Assembly: GCA_039978895.1 (NCBI GenBank)
Contig: JBDWAL010000033.1
Span: forward strand, 197,371-261,370
Direction of reading: 5' to 3'
Length of the DNA stretch: 64,000 bases
Origin: Aliishimia sp039978895
GTDB taxonomy: Bacteria > Pseudomonadota > Alphaproteobacteria > Rhodobacterales > Rhodobacteraceae
The notes under the pieces were generated by a model. The model was not told the DNA's origin. It did not search any database and saw only the letters and a list, made by a program, of their open reading frames with translations. Made by a program: the position numbers and the translations under genes. Shown piece by piece: positions 17,548 through 26,730 of this stretch. The number at the start of each line of letters is the position of its first letter. The stretch's first letter is position 1.

Positions 17548-18972
17548 ATGGCACAAGCAGTCGGAAAAATCACCCAGGTCATCGGCGCGGTCGTTGACGT
17601 ACAGTTTGAAGGCGAATTGCCCCAGATTCTGAACGCGCTGGAAACAACAAACAACGGCAAGCGTCTGATCCTTGAAGTGGCTCAGCACCTTGGCGAAGGC
17701 ACAGTGCGCACAATTGCGATGGACGCGACCGAAGGTCTCGTACGTGGCGATGCTGTGACTGACACAGACAAACCCATTCAGGTGCCAATCGGCAACGGCA
17801 CATTGGGCCGTATCCTGAACGTAACCGGTGATCCGGTTGATGAGCAGGGCCCTGTTGACGCGACAGAAACACGTTCGATCCACGGCGAAGCGCCAACGTT
17901 CGAGCAACAGTCTACAGCGACTGAAATTCTGACCACAGGGATCAAAGTTATCGATCTTCTGGCCCCTTACACCAAAGGTGGTAAAATTGGTCTGTTCGGT
18001 GGTGCCGGTGTTGGCAAAACCGTTTTGATCATGGAACTGATCAACAACATTGCGAAGGTGCACTCTGGTGTGTCTGTGTTCGCGGGTGTTGGTGAGCGGA
18101 CTCGTGAAGGCAACGACCTTTACCACGAGATGATCGAATCCAACGTTATTGTTCCTGATAATCTGCCAGACTCCAAGATTGCTCTGGTTTACGGTCAAAT
18201 GAACGAACCTCCCGGTGCGCGTATGCGTGTTGCTTTGACGGGTCTGTCCCTTGCGGAACAGTTCCGTGATGACACAGGTTCTGACGTTTTGTTCTTCGTG
18301 GATAACATCTTCCGCTTCACACAAGCTGGCTCGGAAGTGTCTGCTTTGTTGGGCCGTATTCCTTCCGCTGTTGGCTACCAGCCGACTTTGGCGACGGATA
18401 TGGGCGCGATGCAGGAGCGGATTTCCTCGACCAAGAATGGTTCGATCACGTCTGTTCAGGCCGTCTACGTGCCTGCGGATGACTTGACCGACCCTGCGCC
18501 TGCGACATCGTTTGCGCACCTTGATGCGACAACCGTTCTGGATCGTGCGATTTCTGAAAAAGGGATTTACCCTGCGGTTGACCCGCTTGGTTCGACATCC
18601 CGTCTTTTGGATCCGCTGATCATCGGTGAAGAGCACTACAAAGTTGCGACAGACGTTCAGCAGGTTCTGCAGCGTTACAAATCCTTGCAGGATATCATCG
18701 CGATTTTGGGCATGGACGAATTGTCAGAAGAAGACAAATTGTCGGTTGCACGTGCGCGTAAGATCGAACGCTTCTTGTCCCAACCGTTTGACGTTGCGAA
18801 GGTTTTCACCGGCGCGGACGGCAAGCAGGTTCCTTTGGAAGACACGATCAAATCGTTCAAAGCCGTTGTGGCGGGCGAATATGATCACCTCCCAGAAGGT
18901 GCGTTCTACATGGTCGGCGGGATCGAAGAAGTGATCGCCAAAGCCGAAAAAATGGCTGCTGACGCGGCATGA
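17548..18972 (+). CDS. atpD: F1F0 ATP synthase subunit beta
   Basis: 474-residue catalytic subunit. The Walker A motif GGAGVGKTV is at ~151-159, GERTREGNDLY follows (catalytic Glu and arginine region), and the DELSEEDKLSVARARK block carries the DELSEED element that contacts gamma. ADDLTDPAPATSF is also canonical. Complete. 53 bases with a GC-rich hairpin separate it from atpC. Confidence 0.98.
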   Translation: MAQAVGKITQVIGAVVDVQFEGELPQILNALETTNNGKRLILEVAQHLGEGTVRTIAMDATEGLVRGDAVTDTDKPIQVPIGNGTLGRILNVTGDPVDEQGPVDATETRSIHGEAPTFEQQSTATEILTTGIKVIDLLAPYTKGGKIGLFGGAGVGKTVLIMELINNIAKVHSGVSVFAGVGERTREGNDLYHEMIESNVIVPDNLPDSKIALVYGQMNEPPGARMRVALTGLSLAEQFRDDTGSDVLFFVDNIFRFTQAGSEVSALLGRIPSAVGYQPTLATDMGAMQERISSTKNGSITSVQAVYVPADDLTDPAPATSFAHLDATTVLDRAISEKGIYPAVDPLGSTSRLLDPLIIGEEHYKVATDVQQVLQRYKSLQDIIAILGMDELSEEDKLSVARARKIERFLSQPFDVAKVFTGADGKQVPLEDTIKSFKAVVAGEYDHLPEGAFYMVGGIEEVIAKAEKMAADAA

Positions 18973-18983
18973 TTTAAGTCGCT

Positions 18984-19001
18984 CCCCGCAATTGTGCGGG
19001 G
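18984..19001 (+). other. Intra-operon hairpin between atpD and atpC
   Basis: CCCCGCA / TGCGGGG form a perfect 7-bp stem with an ATTG loop. No U tract follows, and atpC has a ribosome-binding site (CAGGAG) just after, so this looks like an mRNA-stability or partial-attenuation element rather than a terminator. Confidence 0.5.
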
Positions 19002-19025
19002 GGTGCCCTCCACAGGAGATAAAAC

Positions 19026-19412
19026 ATGCAATTTGATTTGGTCAGTCCTGAGCGCCTTTTGGCATCTTTGGACGCAAGTGCCGTACAGATCCCCGGAACC
19101 GAGGGTGACATGACCATCATGGCAGACCATGCCCCGGTGATCACCACGTTACGCCCAGGTATCGTTAAGGTCCAAGGTGCAGGCGACGCACAAGATTTTG
19201 TTGTGACTGGCGGTTTTGCCGAAGTTTCGGCAACTGGTGTTTCGGTTTTGGCCGAGATGGCTGTCGCCAAAGCGGACGCGAAGGCGGACATGTTTGACGC
19301 GTTGCTCGACAGCGCGCGGACAACTGCATCTGATGCAAGCGGCGACGCAAAAGATTTGGCAGACAAACACCTTGCCGATCTTGAAGCTCTGAAAGCAGCG
19401 GCTGGGGCATAA
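19026..19412 (+). CDS. atpC: F1F0 ATP synthase subunit epsilon
   Basis: 128-residue epsilon subunit, which couples and inhibits F1. The N-terminal beta-sandwich is recognisable by MQFDLVSPERLL and PGTEGDMTIMADHAPVIT. The C-terminal helical part (~90-128) is present but Ala/Asp-rich and short compared with the E. coli form. Last gene of the operon, followed by a strong terminator at 19451. Confidence 0.96.
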   Translation: MQFDLVSPERLLASLDASAVQIPGTEGDMTIMADHAPVITTLRPGIVKVQGAGDAQDFVVTGGFAEVSATGVSVLAEMAVAKADAKADMFDALLDSARTTASDASGDAKDLADKHLADLEALKAAAGA

Positions 19413-19450
19413 CCCTAGGACTGCTGAGACGTCGCTAAATGAAGTTTGAG

Positions 19451-19480
19451 GCCCTGCATGTATATGCGGGGCTTTTTCTT
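19451..19480 (+). terminator. Rho-independent terminator of the atp operon
   Basis: GCCCTGCAT / ATGCGGGGC form a 9-bp stem (one G-T pair) with loop GTAT, followed by TTTTTCTTT. Confidence 0.88.
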
Positions 19481-19585
19481 TGTGTTGCGCGTGATCTTCA
19501 CCAAGGACGTTGTCATTTTTACGTTCTTGCAACCCTTCGGACATATTGTTTGAGTATGCTTGGGTAGAGGAAAGACACGGCACGG

Positions 19586-19936
19586 ATGAAGCGGTTACGC
19601 AACCATTTGATCGGGGTGGATCAGGGTGATCCAATCCTGTTTTCCGATTTTGACATCGATGGCGAAATGTGGACTGGACGTGGCGCGCGTGAACGTCGCA
19701 AGCGGATCAACTTTTCGGAAGTGTATCGAAATCCGCCAGTCGTGCATCTCTCGATTTCGCTGTGGGACGTTGATGCATCGACCGTCATCCGGAGTGATAT
19801 TCAGACGGATGCAGTGACAACTGACGGTTTTGACATGGTGTTTCGCACTTGGGGCGATACTCGTGTGGCACGTGTTCGGGTAAGCTGGATGTCTATTGGT
19901 GAACTGGCCAACGGGGACGAGTGGGACCTGTATTAA
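19586..19936 (+). CDS. H-type lectin domain protein
   Basis: A 116-residue protein that is essentially one H-type lectin domain (named for the snail Helix pomatia agglutinin). The pattern LFSDFDIDGEMWTGRGARER, then V-x-L-S-I-S-x-W-D and a final MSIGEL fits the six-stranded family. There is no signal peptide, so a cytoplasmic place is expected unless exported another way. It sits between the atp operon terminator and prs, on its own. Carbohydrate binding is inferred from the fold family only. Confidence 0.75.
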   Translation: MKRLRNHLIGVDQGDPILFSDFDIDGEMWTGRGARERRKRINFSEVYRNPPVVHLSISLWDVDASTVIRSDIQTDAVTTDGFDMVFRTWGDTRVARVRVSWMSIGELANGDEWDLY

Positions 19937-20003
19937 GCGATGTAGTATCGCTCAACTGAGGCGGCCACTCGTCGGATTCTCTTGTGATGATGAGACCGAA
20001 GTT

Positions 20004-21023
20004 TTATTCAGCCGCGTAGAGGCCGTCATAAATCGGGCTAAGGGTATCTGCGTCGAACAGTGAGCTCACGGACGTGCCATTCCAGATATTCAGGATCGCT
20101 TGCGTGAAGATAGGCGCTGTCGGGACCACCCGGATGTTTTTGGCGGCCTTGATCGCTTCCGTTGGTTGGATAGTGTCGGTGATCACAAGTGATTTCATCA
20201 CAGAGCTTGTCACACGTTCAACAGCTGGCCCGGACATAACGCCGTGACTGATATATGAATGAACTTCCTTTGCGCCGTTATCCATCAGGACTTCAGCGGC
20301 TTTGCACAACGTACCGGCCGTGTCGCAAATATCGTCGACAATCAGACAAGTCTTGCCAGTCACATCGCCAATCACCGTCATTTCAGCGATCTCACCGGGC
20401 TTTTCGCGACGTTTGTCGACAATCGACAAGGGGGAGTTGATCCGCTTTGCCAATTCACGCGCGCGTGCAACACCGCCAACATCAGGGGAAACAATCATCA
20501 GATCTTCCATTTGATCTTTGAATTGCGTCACAATGTCTAAGGCGAACACGGGTGAGGCATATAGGTTATCCACGGGAATATCGAAGAAGCCTTGAATTTG
20601 AGCTGCGTGCAGATCCATGGTCAGGATGCGTTCAATTCCAGAACCGACGAGCATGTTTGCGACCAGCTTCGCCGAAATCGGAGTGCGAGCCTTGGTACGT
20701 CGATCTTGGCGGGCATAGCCGAAATAAGGGATGACAGCGGTGATCCGCGCGGCGGAAGATCGGCGTAACGCGTCCGCCATGATCAGCAATTCCATCAGAT
20801 TGTCATTGGCAGGGTTGGAGGTGCTTTGCAGGATGAACATATCCTCACCGCGCACGTTCTCGAACACTTCGACGAAGATTTCCCCGTCGTTGAACCGCTC
20901 AACCCGGGTATCGCACAGACCGACATGCGATCCTCGCAACATGGTCATTCGACGTGCAATGGATTTCGCCAACGGTTTGTTAGCGTTCCCCGAGATAAGC
21001 TTCGGTTCAATCGGTTGTGGCAT
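20004..21023 (-). CDS. prs: Ribose-phosphate pyrophosphokinase (PRPP synthetase)
   Basis: Makes PRPP from ribose 5-phosphate and ATP for nucleotide, histidine and tryptophan synthesis. 339 residues. Family marks are RFNDGEIFVEVFENVRGEDM near the N-terminus, FGYARQDRRTKAR (ATP site), and the PRPP loop DDICDTAGTLCKA. I use the ATG at 21023, preceded by AGGGA; the longer open frame upstream adds 17 residues that do not fit. Divergent from the isomerase gene, convergent with the lectin gene. Confidence 0.96.
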   Translation of the reverse strand: MPQPIEPKLISGNANKPLAKSIARRMTMLRGSHVGLCDTRVERFNDGEIFVEVFENVRGEDMFILQSTSNPANDNLMELLIMADALRRSSAARITAVIPYFGYARQDRRTKARTPISAKLVANMLVGSGIERILTMDLHAAQIQGFFDIPVDNLYASPVFALDIVTQFKDQMEDLMIVSPDVGGVARARELAKRINSPLSIVDKRREKPGEIAEMTVIGDVTGKTCLIVDDICDTAGTLCKAAEVLMDNGAKEVHSYISHGVMSGPAVERVTSSVMKSLVITDTIQPTEAIKAAKNIRVVPTAPIFTQAILNIWNGTSVSSLFDADTLSPIYDGLYAAE

Positions 21024-21140
21024 AGATTTTTCCCTGGGCAGCCGCGAATGTGACAGATTCGCAAAGGTTGACACCGCTTAACACGGGTCTACCGTCCGGC
21101 AAAGGCGAACGAGCCCTAACCATACCCGGAGTCCGAGAAA

Positions 21141-21740
21141 ATGGCACATATCGACTACTATTTTTCAACTTTATCACCATTTGTGTATTTGGCAGGCACT
21201 CGTTTTGAAGAGGTCGCCACAAAATATGGTGTTGAAATCCGTTACAAACCACTCGATCTTGCCACTCTCTTTGGGCGAACAGGTGGTGTCCTTCCAAAAG
21301 ATCGCCACCCAAACCGCCTTGCGTATCGTGCGCAAGACTTACCGCGTCAGGCACGCAAAGCGGGTGTGCCATTCAATTTGAAACCCATGTTCTGGCCAAC
21401 CAACCCGGCGCCATCTTGTTATGCGATCATTGCAGCACAAACTGCTGGTGGTGGGGATATGGGCAAACTGGTTCACGCGTTGACCCGATCAACTTTCGCC
21501 GAAGAAAAAGACATTGCGCAGGACGAGGTAATCCGCGCCTGTTTGGCAGAGAGCGGGTTCGATCCCGCGCTTGCGGATACCGGGCTTTTGAGCAGCGCAG
21601 AGACCTACGCGTCTAATCTGGAAGACGGCATCAACGCCGGTGTTTTTGGGTCTCCGTTCTACATCACGGACAAGGGTGAGGCGTTTTGGGGTCAAGATAA
21701 GATCGATGACCTTGACCTACATCTGGCTGGTAAACTGTGA
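21141..21740 (+). CDS. 2-hydroxychromene-2-carboxylate isomerase family (DsbA-fold)
   Basis: 199-residue DsbA/GST-kappa-fold protein. HIDYYFSTLSPFVYLAG at the N-terminus includes the catalytic-type serine of HCCA isomerases (S-P-F), and GVFGSPFYI near residue 175 is the cis-proline loop. The family includes glutathione-dependent isomerases of naphthalene breakdown, but no aromatic-degradation genes lie nearby, so the substrate is unknown. The stop overlaps the next start by four bases. Confidence 0.82.
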   Translation: MAHIDYYFSTLSPFVYLAGTRFEEVATKYGVEIRYKPLDLATLFGRTGGVLPKDRHPNRLAYRAQDLPRQARKAGVPFNLKPMFWPTNPAPSCYAIIAAQTAGGGDMGKLVHALTRSTFAEEKDIAQDEVIRACLAESGFDPALADTGLLSSAETYASNLEDGINAGVFGSPFYITDKGEAFWGQDKIDDLDLHLAGKL

Positions 21741-22531
21741 GTGCACAGAAGGGTTTTGCGCCCTTTGTCGCGACGTTAGGGAACGGGCCGCGCAAAGCAC
21801 TGGCCTTGCACTGTACGCTCGCCTTCTCAGGGGCTTGGGCGGGTTTTTCGCGAATTGTCGGGGATGAGGTCACGTTGACTGCTCCTGATATGCCCAGTCA
21901 TGGGCGAAGTGACGGTTGGGATGAACACGCCAGTTTTGTGGAAACGGTGTACGAGGCCAGCGTTGCGTGCCTTGATGAGCCAATGGATGTGATCGGACAT
22001 TCTTTCGGGGGGGCGATTGCGTTGCGATTGGCTGTAGACCGCCCCGATTTGGTCCGCAGTTTAACCATGATCGAGCCTGTGTTTTTCTGCGTTGCTAAAG
22101 AAGACAACCCTGAAACAGTCGCGGATCAAGATGCTAAGTCGCGCGGTTTTATCGACGCAATCGAAGCGGGTGACATGGAAAGCGCTGCGCGTCAGTTCAA
22201 TCGATCATGGGGGGATGGCCCAACTTGGGACACCATGCCCGAACAAGTGCGCGCGGCGATGACACGGGCAATCCATGTGGTGCCAAACACGATGAACTTT
22301 CTCTATGAAGACAGTGCCAATCTGCTCAGCCGGATCAACAACGCATCGATGCCCAGCCTGTTGATCAGGGGGGAGGCCGCGTCAAATGTGGTGAAAACAA
22401 CAAATACTGGCCTTACGCGTCGCCTGCCCAATGCGGGTGAAACAGTCATCAAAGGAGCTGGCCATATGGCGCCAGTATCCCACCCCACTGACGTCGCTGA
22501 CGTTTGGAGAAACCTTCTTGCTTCTGCGTGA
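21737..22531 (+). CDS. Alpha/beta-fold hydrolase
   Basis: 264 residues. The nucleophile elbow GHSFGGA sits at ~84-90, with an oxyanion region HCTLAFSGAW at ~24 and a likely catalytic His in KGAGHMAPVSHP near the C-terminus. The GTG start overlaps the preceding stop (GTGA), so it is translationally coupled to the isomerase. The substrate cannot be read from the sequence; the pairing suggests a small-molecule esterase or hydrolase acting in the same pathway. Confidence 0.82.
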   Translation: MSAQKGFAPFVATLGNGPRKALALHCTLAFSGAWAGFSRIVGDEVTLTAPDMPSHGRSDGWDEHASFVETVYEASVACLDEPMDVIGHSFGGAIALRLAVDRPDLVRSLTMIEPVFFCVAKEDNPETVADQDAKSRGFIDAIEAGDMESAARQFNRSWGDGPTWDTMPEQVRAAMTRAIHVVPNTMNFLYEDSANLLSRINNASMPSLLIRGEAASNVVKTTNTGLTRRLPNAGETVIKGAGHMAPVSHPTDVADVWRNLLASA

Positions 22532-22557
22532 TCGCGTCTAAGGACGCAGCAACACGT

Positions 22558-23595
22558 TTAGAGATGTGACAGAAACTCTGCGATGCCTGCGGGCGTCGCA
22601 GACCAATCGCACACAAGGCGGGCTGACAGGATTTCTTCGGGGTCATCCCCCTCCAGAACGCCTGAGTTTATATAATATTTCGCCCCTGCATCATGCAGAC
22701 GTTGATGCGCCGCACGTGGGAACGAGGTGAAGATCATGTTCGCCTCAACAGGATGTAACAGCGTTGCCCCGGCAGCCTGCAAACCTGTCGCCAAGACCTG
22801 CGCTGAACCATTGGAAAGACGCGCCATGTCCAGCCACAGGCTGTCTTGCAGGTATCCTTGCATTTGTGCGGACAAAAACCGGTGTTTGGAAAAGAGATGC
22901 GCACCACGTTTGCGGCGCAACTCGAATTCCCAAGCATGCGATGGATCAAAGAAAATCACCGCTTCGACCCCCATTGCACCATTCTTGGTCGCGCCAAAAC
23001 TGACGACGTCAACACCGGCCTTCCATGTCATCTCAGCCGCTGTGCAACCCAAAGCTGCTTGGGCATTCGCAAAACGCGCACCATCAAGATGCACAGGGAG
23101 ACCAAATTCTTTTGCCACAGCACATTGTGCGCGGATCTGATCCAAGGTTTGCACGCCGCCAAGTTCAGTCACCTGAGTGATGGAAACAGGTCCGCGTTGT
23201 GGGCCATGAACACCACGTGTTTCTTCACCCACGATCGTGTTGCGCAACGCGTCGGGGTCCATCTTGTCGCCGCCCGTCACAAGGGTCAGTTTTGCGCCGC
23301 CCGAATAGAATTCCGGCGCATTGCATTCGTCCTCATTGATGTGGCTCATCGGGGAGCAGAAGACAGTTTGCCATGGCTGCATCATCGTCGCGAGGGCCAA
23401 AGAATTTGCGGCGGTGCCCGTGGCGACAAGGTAAATTGCAGCTTCTGGGGCCTCAAAAATTTCGCGCAGACTGTCGCGAACGCCGTCCATAATTTCGTCA
23501 GCGCCGTATGGCATCGCATAGCCATTATTGCCTGCGGCCAAGGTTGCCATGATTTGAGGGTGTACGGGGCCCGCATTGTCAGAGGCATAAAACAT
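22558..23595 (-). CDS. ltaE: Low-specificity L-threonine aldolase
   Basis: PLP enzyme splitting L-threonine or allo-threonine to glycine and acetaldehyde. 345 residues. HLDGARFANAQAALG is the substrate and cofactor-contacting block and SFGATKNGAMGVEAV carries the PLP lysine. The start codon overlaps the ycgN-type gene's stop by one base (TGATG), placing it last in the run HAD-MaoC-ribF-ycgN-ltaE. Confidence 0.9.
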   Translation of the reverse strand: MFYASDNAGPVHPQIMATLAAGNNGYAMPYGADEIMDGVRDSLREIFEAPEAAIYLVATGTAANSLALATMMQPWQTVFCSPMSHINEDECNAPEFYSGGAKLTLVTGGDKMDPDALRNTIVGEETRGVHGPQRGPVSITQVTELGGVQTLDQIRAQCAVAKEFGLPVHLDGARFANAQAALGCTAAEMTWKAGVDVVSFGATKNGAMGVEAVIFFDPSHAWEFELRRKRGAHLFSKHRFLSAQMQGYLQDSLWLDMARLSNGSAQVLATGLQAAGATLLHPVEANMIFTSFPRAAHQRLHDAGAKYYINSGVLEGDDPEEILSARLVCDWSATPAGIAEFLSHL

Positions 23596-24065
23596 CAGGT
23601 TGGCTCCTCGATAATGTGATCTTCCCAGTCTTCATCGGCCACTTCGAATTCGCTGACCGTTCGACTTTGCATACTGATGCCTGCCATATGCACAGATGCG
23701 GGATCCCCTGAAATCAGAGGATGCCAATCATGCAGTTTTTGCCCCGTGTGCAGCAGTTTATAGGCACAGGTTTCGGGCATCCAATACAGGTTTTCCGCGA
23801 TGTTGCCCGGGCTCAAGACGATGCAATCGGGCACAAACTGATGGCGTGTTTCATAGTGGGCACAGCGGCAAGTGGCGTCATCCAAAAGGCGACAGGCCAC
23901 ACGGGTGAGGGCGACTTCGCCTGTGTCGTCGTCCTCCAATTTGTTCAGGCAGCACTTCCCGCATCCATCACAAAGTGCTTCCCATTCCGCGCGGCTCATA
24001 TCGGCTAGTTTTTTGCGTTCCCAAAAGCGGGATTTCAAACCAGCGCTAGCGATGGGGTCACTCAT
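23595..24065 (-). CDS. YcgN/UPF0260 cysteine-cluster protein
   Basis: 156 residues with CDGCGKCCLNKL, a CxxCxxCC-type cluster at ~33-41, then a further Cys pair in DATCRCAHYETR and CIVLSP, the signature of the YcgN (UPF0260) family. These cysteines probably bind a metal such as zinc or an Fe-S centre; the biological role is unknown. It is tightly packed between ribF (ATGA overlap) and ltaE (TGATG). Confidence 0.88.
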   Translation of the reverse strand: MSDPIASAGLKSRFWERKKLADMSRAEWEALCDGCGKCCLNKLEDDDTGEVALTRVACRLLDDATCRCAHYETRHQFVPDCIVLSPGNIAENLYWMPETCAYKLLHTGQKLHDWHPLISGDPASVHMAGISMQSRTVSEFEVADEDWEDHIIEEPT

Positions 24066-24994
24066 ATTGCTGCCAAAATTGCACGGGACTTCAGACTGTC
24101 AGCGTCCATCTGCTTAATAAGAGCATCGAGCCCGTCGAACACGTCCTCGCCACGAAGGAATTCAACCAAGCCAACGGATAGCGGCGCGTCATAAAGATCG
24201 CCTGCGAAATCAAACAAAAACGTCTCTATGTTTGGCACATCGCCGTTAAACATGGGCCGCACGCCAAGTGACGCAACCCCGTGATAACTGCCCGCATGAG
24301 GTCCGCTAAGGACGTCAACCAGCACTGCATAGACGCCAAAGGCAGGCAAATGCAGCCCGTCGATGGACATGTTGGCTGTCGGATACCCCAAGGTGCGTCC
24401 GCGTTGTTCACCGCCAATAACGGGCCCTTCAATGCGGTGCCAGTGTCCGAGCATAGCTGCGGCATCGCGAGGGCGCCCCTCGCTAAGCGCTGTCCTGATC
24501 GCCGTCGAGGAGACGACCAAATCGGCTTCTTCAAGAAGTGGTGCGACGGTAACCCCAAAGCCCATCTCTTCGCCAAACTGTTGTAGAGTTTTTATGTTTC
24601 CTGCCCTGCTTTTTCCAAAGCAAAAGTCAGACCCGACAACAACATGGCTTAGGCCAAGCCCGTCAACGATGACGTCCCGTGCAAAGGCTTCTGGGGATAA
24701 ACCCGCAAGTTTGCTGTTGAAATTCAGTTGATAAAGCCGCTGGACGCCGAGCTTTTCCAGCCGGGATGCGCGGGCAGCGCTTCCCATAAGGCGGAAAGGT
24801 GGGCTGTCAGGCGCGAAGTACTGTCGCGGGTGTGGTTCGAAGGTCATAATGCCCAGCTTCGCGTTGGGAGCAGCTTTGCGGGCCAGATTGATCACCGATT
24901 GATGACCTATATGTACGCCGTCAAAGTTCCCAATAGCGGCCGAAGCCCCACGGTCCTGATCTTCTACAAACTGATAATCACGTATAATGCGCAT
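24062..24994 (-). CDS. ribF: Bifunctional riboflavin kinase/FAD synthetase
   Basis: Makes FMN and then FAD from riboflavin. 310 residues, two domains: the FAD-synthetase nucleotidyltransferase (1-~185) with IGNFDGVHIGHQ, the HxGH-type motif, and the flavokinase barrel (~185-300) with RGRTLGYPTANM. No FMN riboswitch is visible upstream, where only 44 bases separate it from the MaoC gene. Overlaps ycgN by ATGA. Confidence 0.95.
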   Translation of the reverse strand: MRIIRDYQFVEDQDRGASAAIGNFDGVHIGHQSVINLARKAAPNAKLGIMTFEPHPRQYFAPDSPPFRLMGSAARASRLEKLGVQRLYQLNFNSKLAGLSPEAFARDVIVDGLGLSHVVVGSDFCFGKSRAGNIKTLQQFGEEMGFGVTVAPLLEEADLVVSSTAIRTALSEGRPRDAAAMLGHWHRIEGPVIGGEQRGRTLGYPTANMSIDGLHLPAFGVYAVLVDVLSGPHAGSYHGVASLGVRPMFNGDVPNIETFLFDFAGDLYDAPLSVGLVEFLRGEDVFDGLDALIKQMDADSLKSRAILAAI

Positions 24995-25038
24995 AGCTTG
25001 TGACTAGCTGTGCGCATCCTTGCGTGCAAGCACTGGCT

Positions 25039-25482
25039 TTAGTCGAACTTGCGTGAAGGTGCGAGAACTGTGGCTTCTCCGACGAGGACCTTCTTGCCAT
25101 CGATTGTGCATTCGCAATCTAGTTTCACACGACGCTTAGACACTTCGATGTCGATCACCTTAACTTGTGCACGTACCAGATCGCCGGGGCGGACTGGTGC
25201 CAGAAACTTCAGGTTTTGCGACATGTAGACAGCGCCATGGCCGGGCAATTGTTCGCCGATGACCGCCGAAATCAGACCTGCCGTGAGCATCCCATGGGCA
25301 ATTCGCCCCTGAAAGATCGTGTCCTGCGCATAATCGTCATCCAAATGAACGGGGTTATGGTCCGTCGAAATTTCGGCAAACATCTCTATGTCGCGGTCAG
25401 TTACGACCTTTTGCACATACCTCGTCATGCCCATTTCCATGTCTTCGATGCAGATCGTGCCGCGGGGCAGATTATCGAGCAT
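25039..25482 (-). CDS. MaoC-like dehydratase / (R)-specific enoyl-CoA hydratase family
   Basis: 147-residue single hot-dog-fold protein. DHNPVHLDDDYA with the Asp/His pair and GRIAHGMLTAGLIS form the hydratase-2 motif of MaoC/PhaJ proteins, acting on trans-2-enoyl-CoA. The ATG at 25482 has GGAAG upstream, so I prefer it to a start nine codons earlier. Upstream of ribF on the same strand; function within this operon is not obvious. Confidence 0.85.
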   Translation of the reverse strand: MLDNLPRGTICIEDMEMGMTRYVQKVVTDRDIEMFAEISTDHNPVHLDDDYAQDTIFQGRIAHGMLTAGLISAVIGEQLPGHGAVYMSQNLKFLAPVRPGDLVRAQVKVIDIEVSKRRVKLDCECTIDGKKVLVGEATVLAPSRKFD

Positions 25483-25653
25483 TTTGCTTCCTTCGGTAAC
25501 TTTATGCATTCAAATTTGGCTCATTGAGTAATTTAATTACTTTGCAAGCGCAGAAAAGCAAGTGGAAACTGGCGTAGACACAGGAAAACTCCCTCGCATG
25601 GCTTAAAACCCGCAAGAAACGCAATCATTCGGAAATTTTCTAGGGGGGTGGCA

Positions 25654-25695
25654 AACCACCGAGCTTAACTTGGTCTGCAGTAAGCTCGGCGGTTG
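25654..25695. repeat. Long inverted repeat between the HAD and MaoC genes
   Basis: A 14-base arm AACCACCGAGCTTA and its near-complement TAAGCTCGGCGGTT (one mismatch) are separated by 13 bases. It lies 19 bases after the HAD gene stop on the minus strand. No U tract flanks it, so it could be a factor-dependent terminator, an RNA-processing hairpin or an operator. Confidence 0.6.
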
Positions 25696-25713
25696 CGAAT
25701 CTATTGGTAGGAT

Positions 25714-26586
25714 TTAGCGCAAGAACCCGATCGAGTAAGTCGGCGAGATTTTTTCTTGGACCAAGTAGGTCTGCAAAGCATCAGGGTTGGGTTGTCGATC
25801 TGTCTTGGTCTCGCTTGCGGCCAGCCCGCCAGTGATGAACACAGAATCGATGTCTTCGCCCATCGCCCCGGGAATATCTGTCAACGCACCGTCGCCGATG
25901 GCCAGAATGCGCGACTTGTCGACCTTATGTCCGATGGCTTCCAACCGACGATAGGCAAGATCATAAATTGGGGGATGTGGTTTGCCGAAGTAGTGCGCTG
26001 TGCCACCCATTTCCGCGTAAAGCTTGGCCAACGCACCTGCACACCATTCACGGGTCTCTCCACGGTCCACAACGATGTCTGGGTTGGCGCAGATCATCTT
26101 TAGGCCTTTGGTTTTAGCGTATAAAAACTGCGCGCGCATGCCTTCTGGATCGGCTGATGCGTCAAAGGGGCCCGTGCAGATGATGCCTTCGGCTTCTTCT
26201 AATGGAACACGTTCGATCTCAACTGGGTTTTTGATCACGTTCAGTGGTTTAAAGAAGGGTTCGTCGCGATCTTGCCCGATGAACCATAGTTTAGATCCGA
26301 TCATTCCGTTGAACATCGCGGCACGTGCGGAATCGCCGGATGTGACAATTACGTCAAAGGAATCTTCGGGAACGCCGAATTGTTCAAGTTGGGGCGCAAC
26401 CCCTGCGCGTGGCCGTGGAGCGTTGGTCAGAAGGACAACTTTCCCACCGGTTGCGCGATAAGTTTGCATGGCAGCGACCGCTTCAGGGAAGGCTTTGATG
26501 CCGTCATGCATGCACCCCCAAAGATCGACGAGAAGGGCGTCATAGTTGTGCGAAATCTCGCTTAGGCTCTCGATGATCTGGCTCAT
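25714..26586 (-). CDS. HAD-superfamily class IIA hydrolase (TIGR01459-type)
   Basis: 290 residues. The first HAD motif is degenerate at its start: DALLVDLWGCMHDG, with the nucleophile Asp in 'DLWG'. LLTNAPRP is motif II, and AIGDGALTDIPGA is the class II acid motif. Such NagD/PhoN-like proteins dephosphorylate small phosphate esters; substrate unknown. The ATG at 26586 removes a 16-residue upstream extension that has no similarity. Upstream member of the MaoC-ribF run, though a hairpin and ~230 bases intervene. Confidence 0.85.
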   Translation of the reverse strand: MSQIIESLSEISHNYDALLVDLWGCMHDGIKAFPEAVAAMQTYRATGGKVVLLTNAPRPRAGVAPQLEQFGVPEDSFDVIVTSGDSARAAMFNGMIGSKLWFIGQDRDEPFFKPLNVIKNPVEIERVPLEEAEGIICTGPFDASADPEGMRAQFLYAKTKGLKMICANPDIVVDRGETREWCAGALAKLYAEMGGTAHYFGKPHPPIYDLAYRRLEAIGHKVDKSRILAIGDGALTDIPGAMGEDIDSVFITGGLAASETKTDRQPNPDALQTYLVQEKISPTYSIGFLR

Positions 26587-26730
26587 AGCTGCGTCCTTGC
26601 ATAGGTTTTTGACAATGTTAGCGCTATCAATCACGGTTTTATAGCAAACTCAACCCCGCAAGGACGCATATATCGCAGTTCTATCACGCTAGCGTCGAAT
26701 GGGGCGCAGTTAACCCGCGCCCCGGTTTGA

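Noticed and set aside
17524..18636. 370-codon minus-strand frame opposite atpD
   Set aside because: A codon-bias shadow of atpD without a start region or family match.
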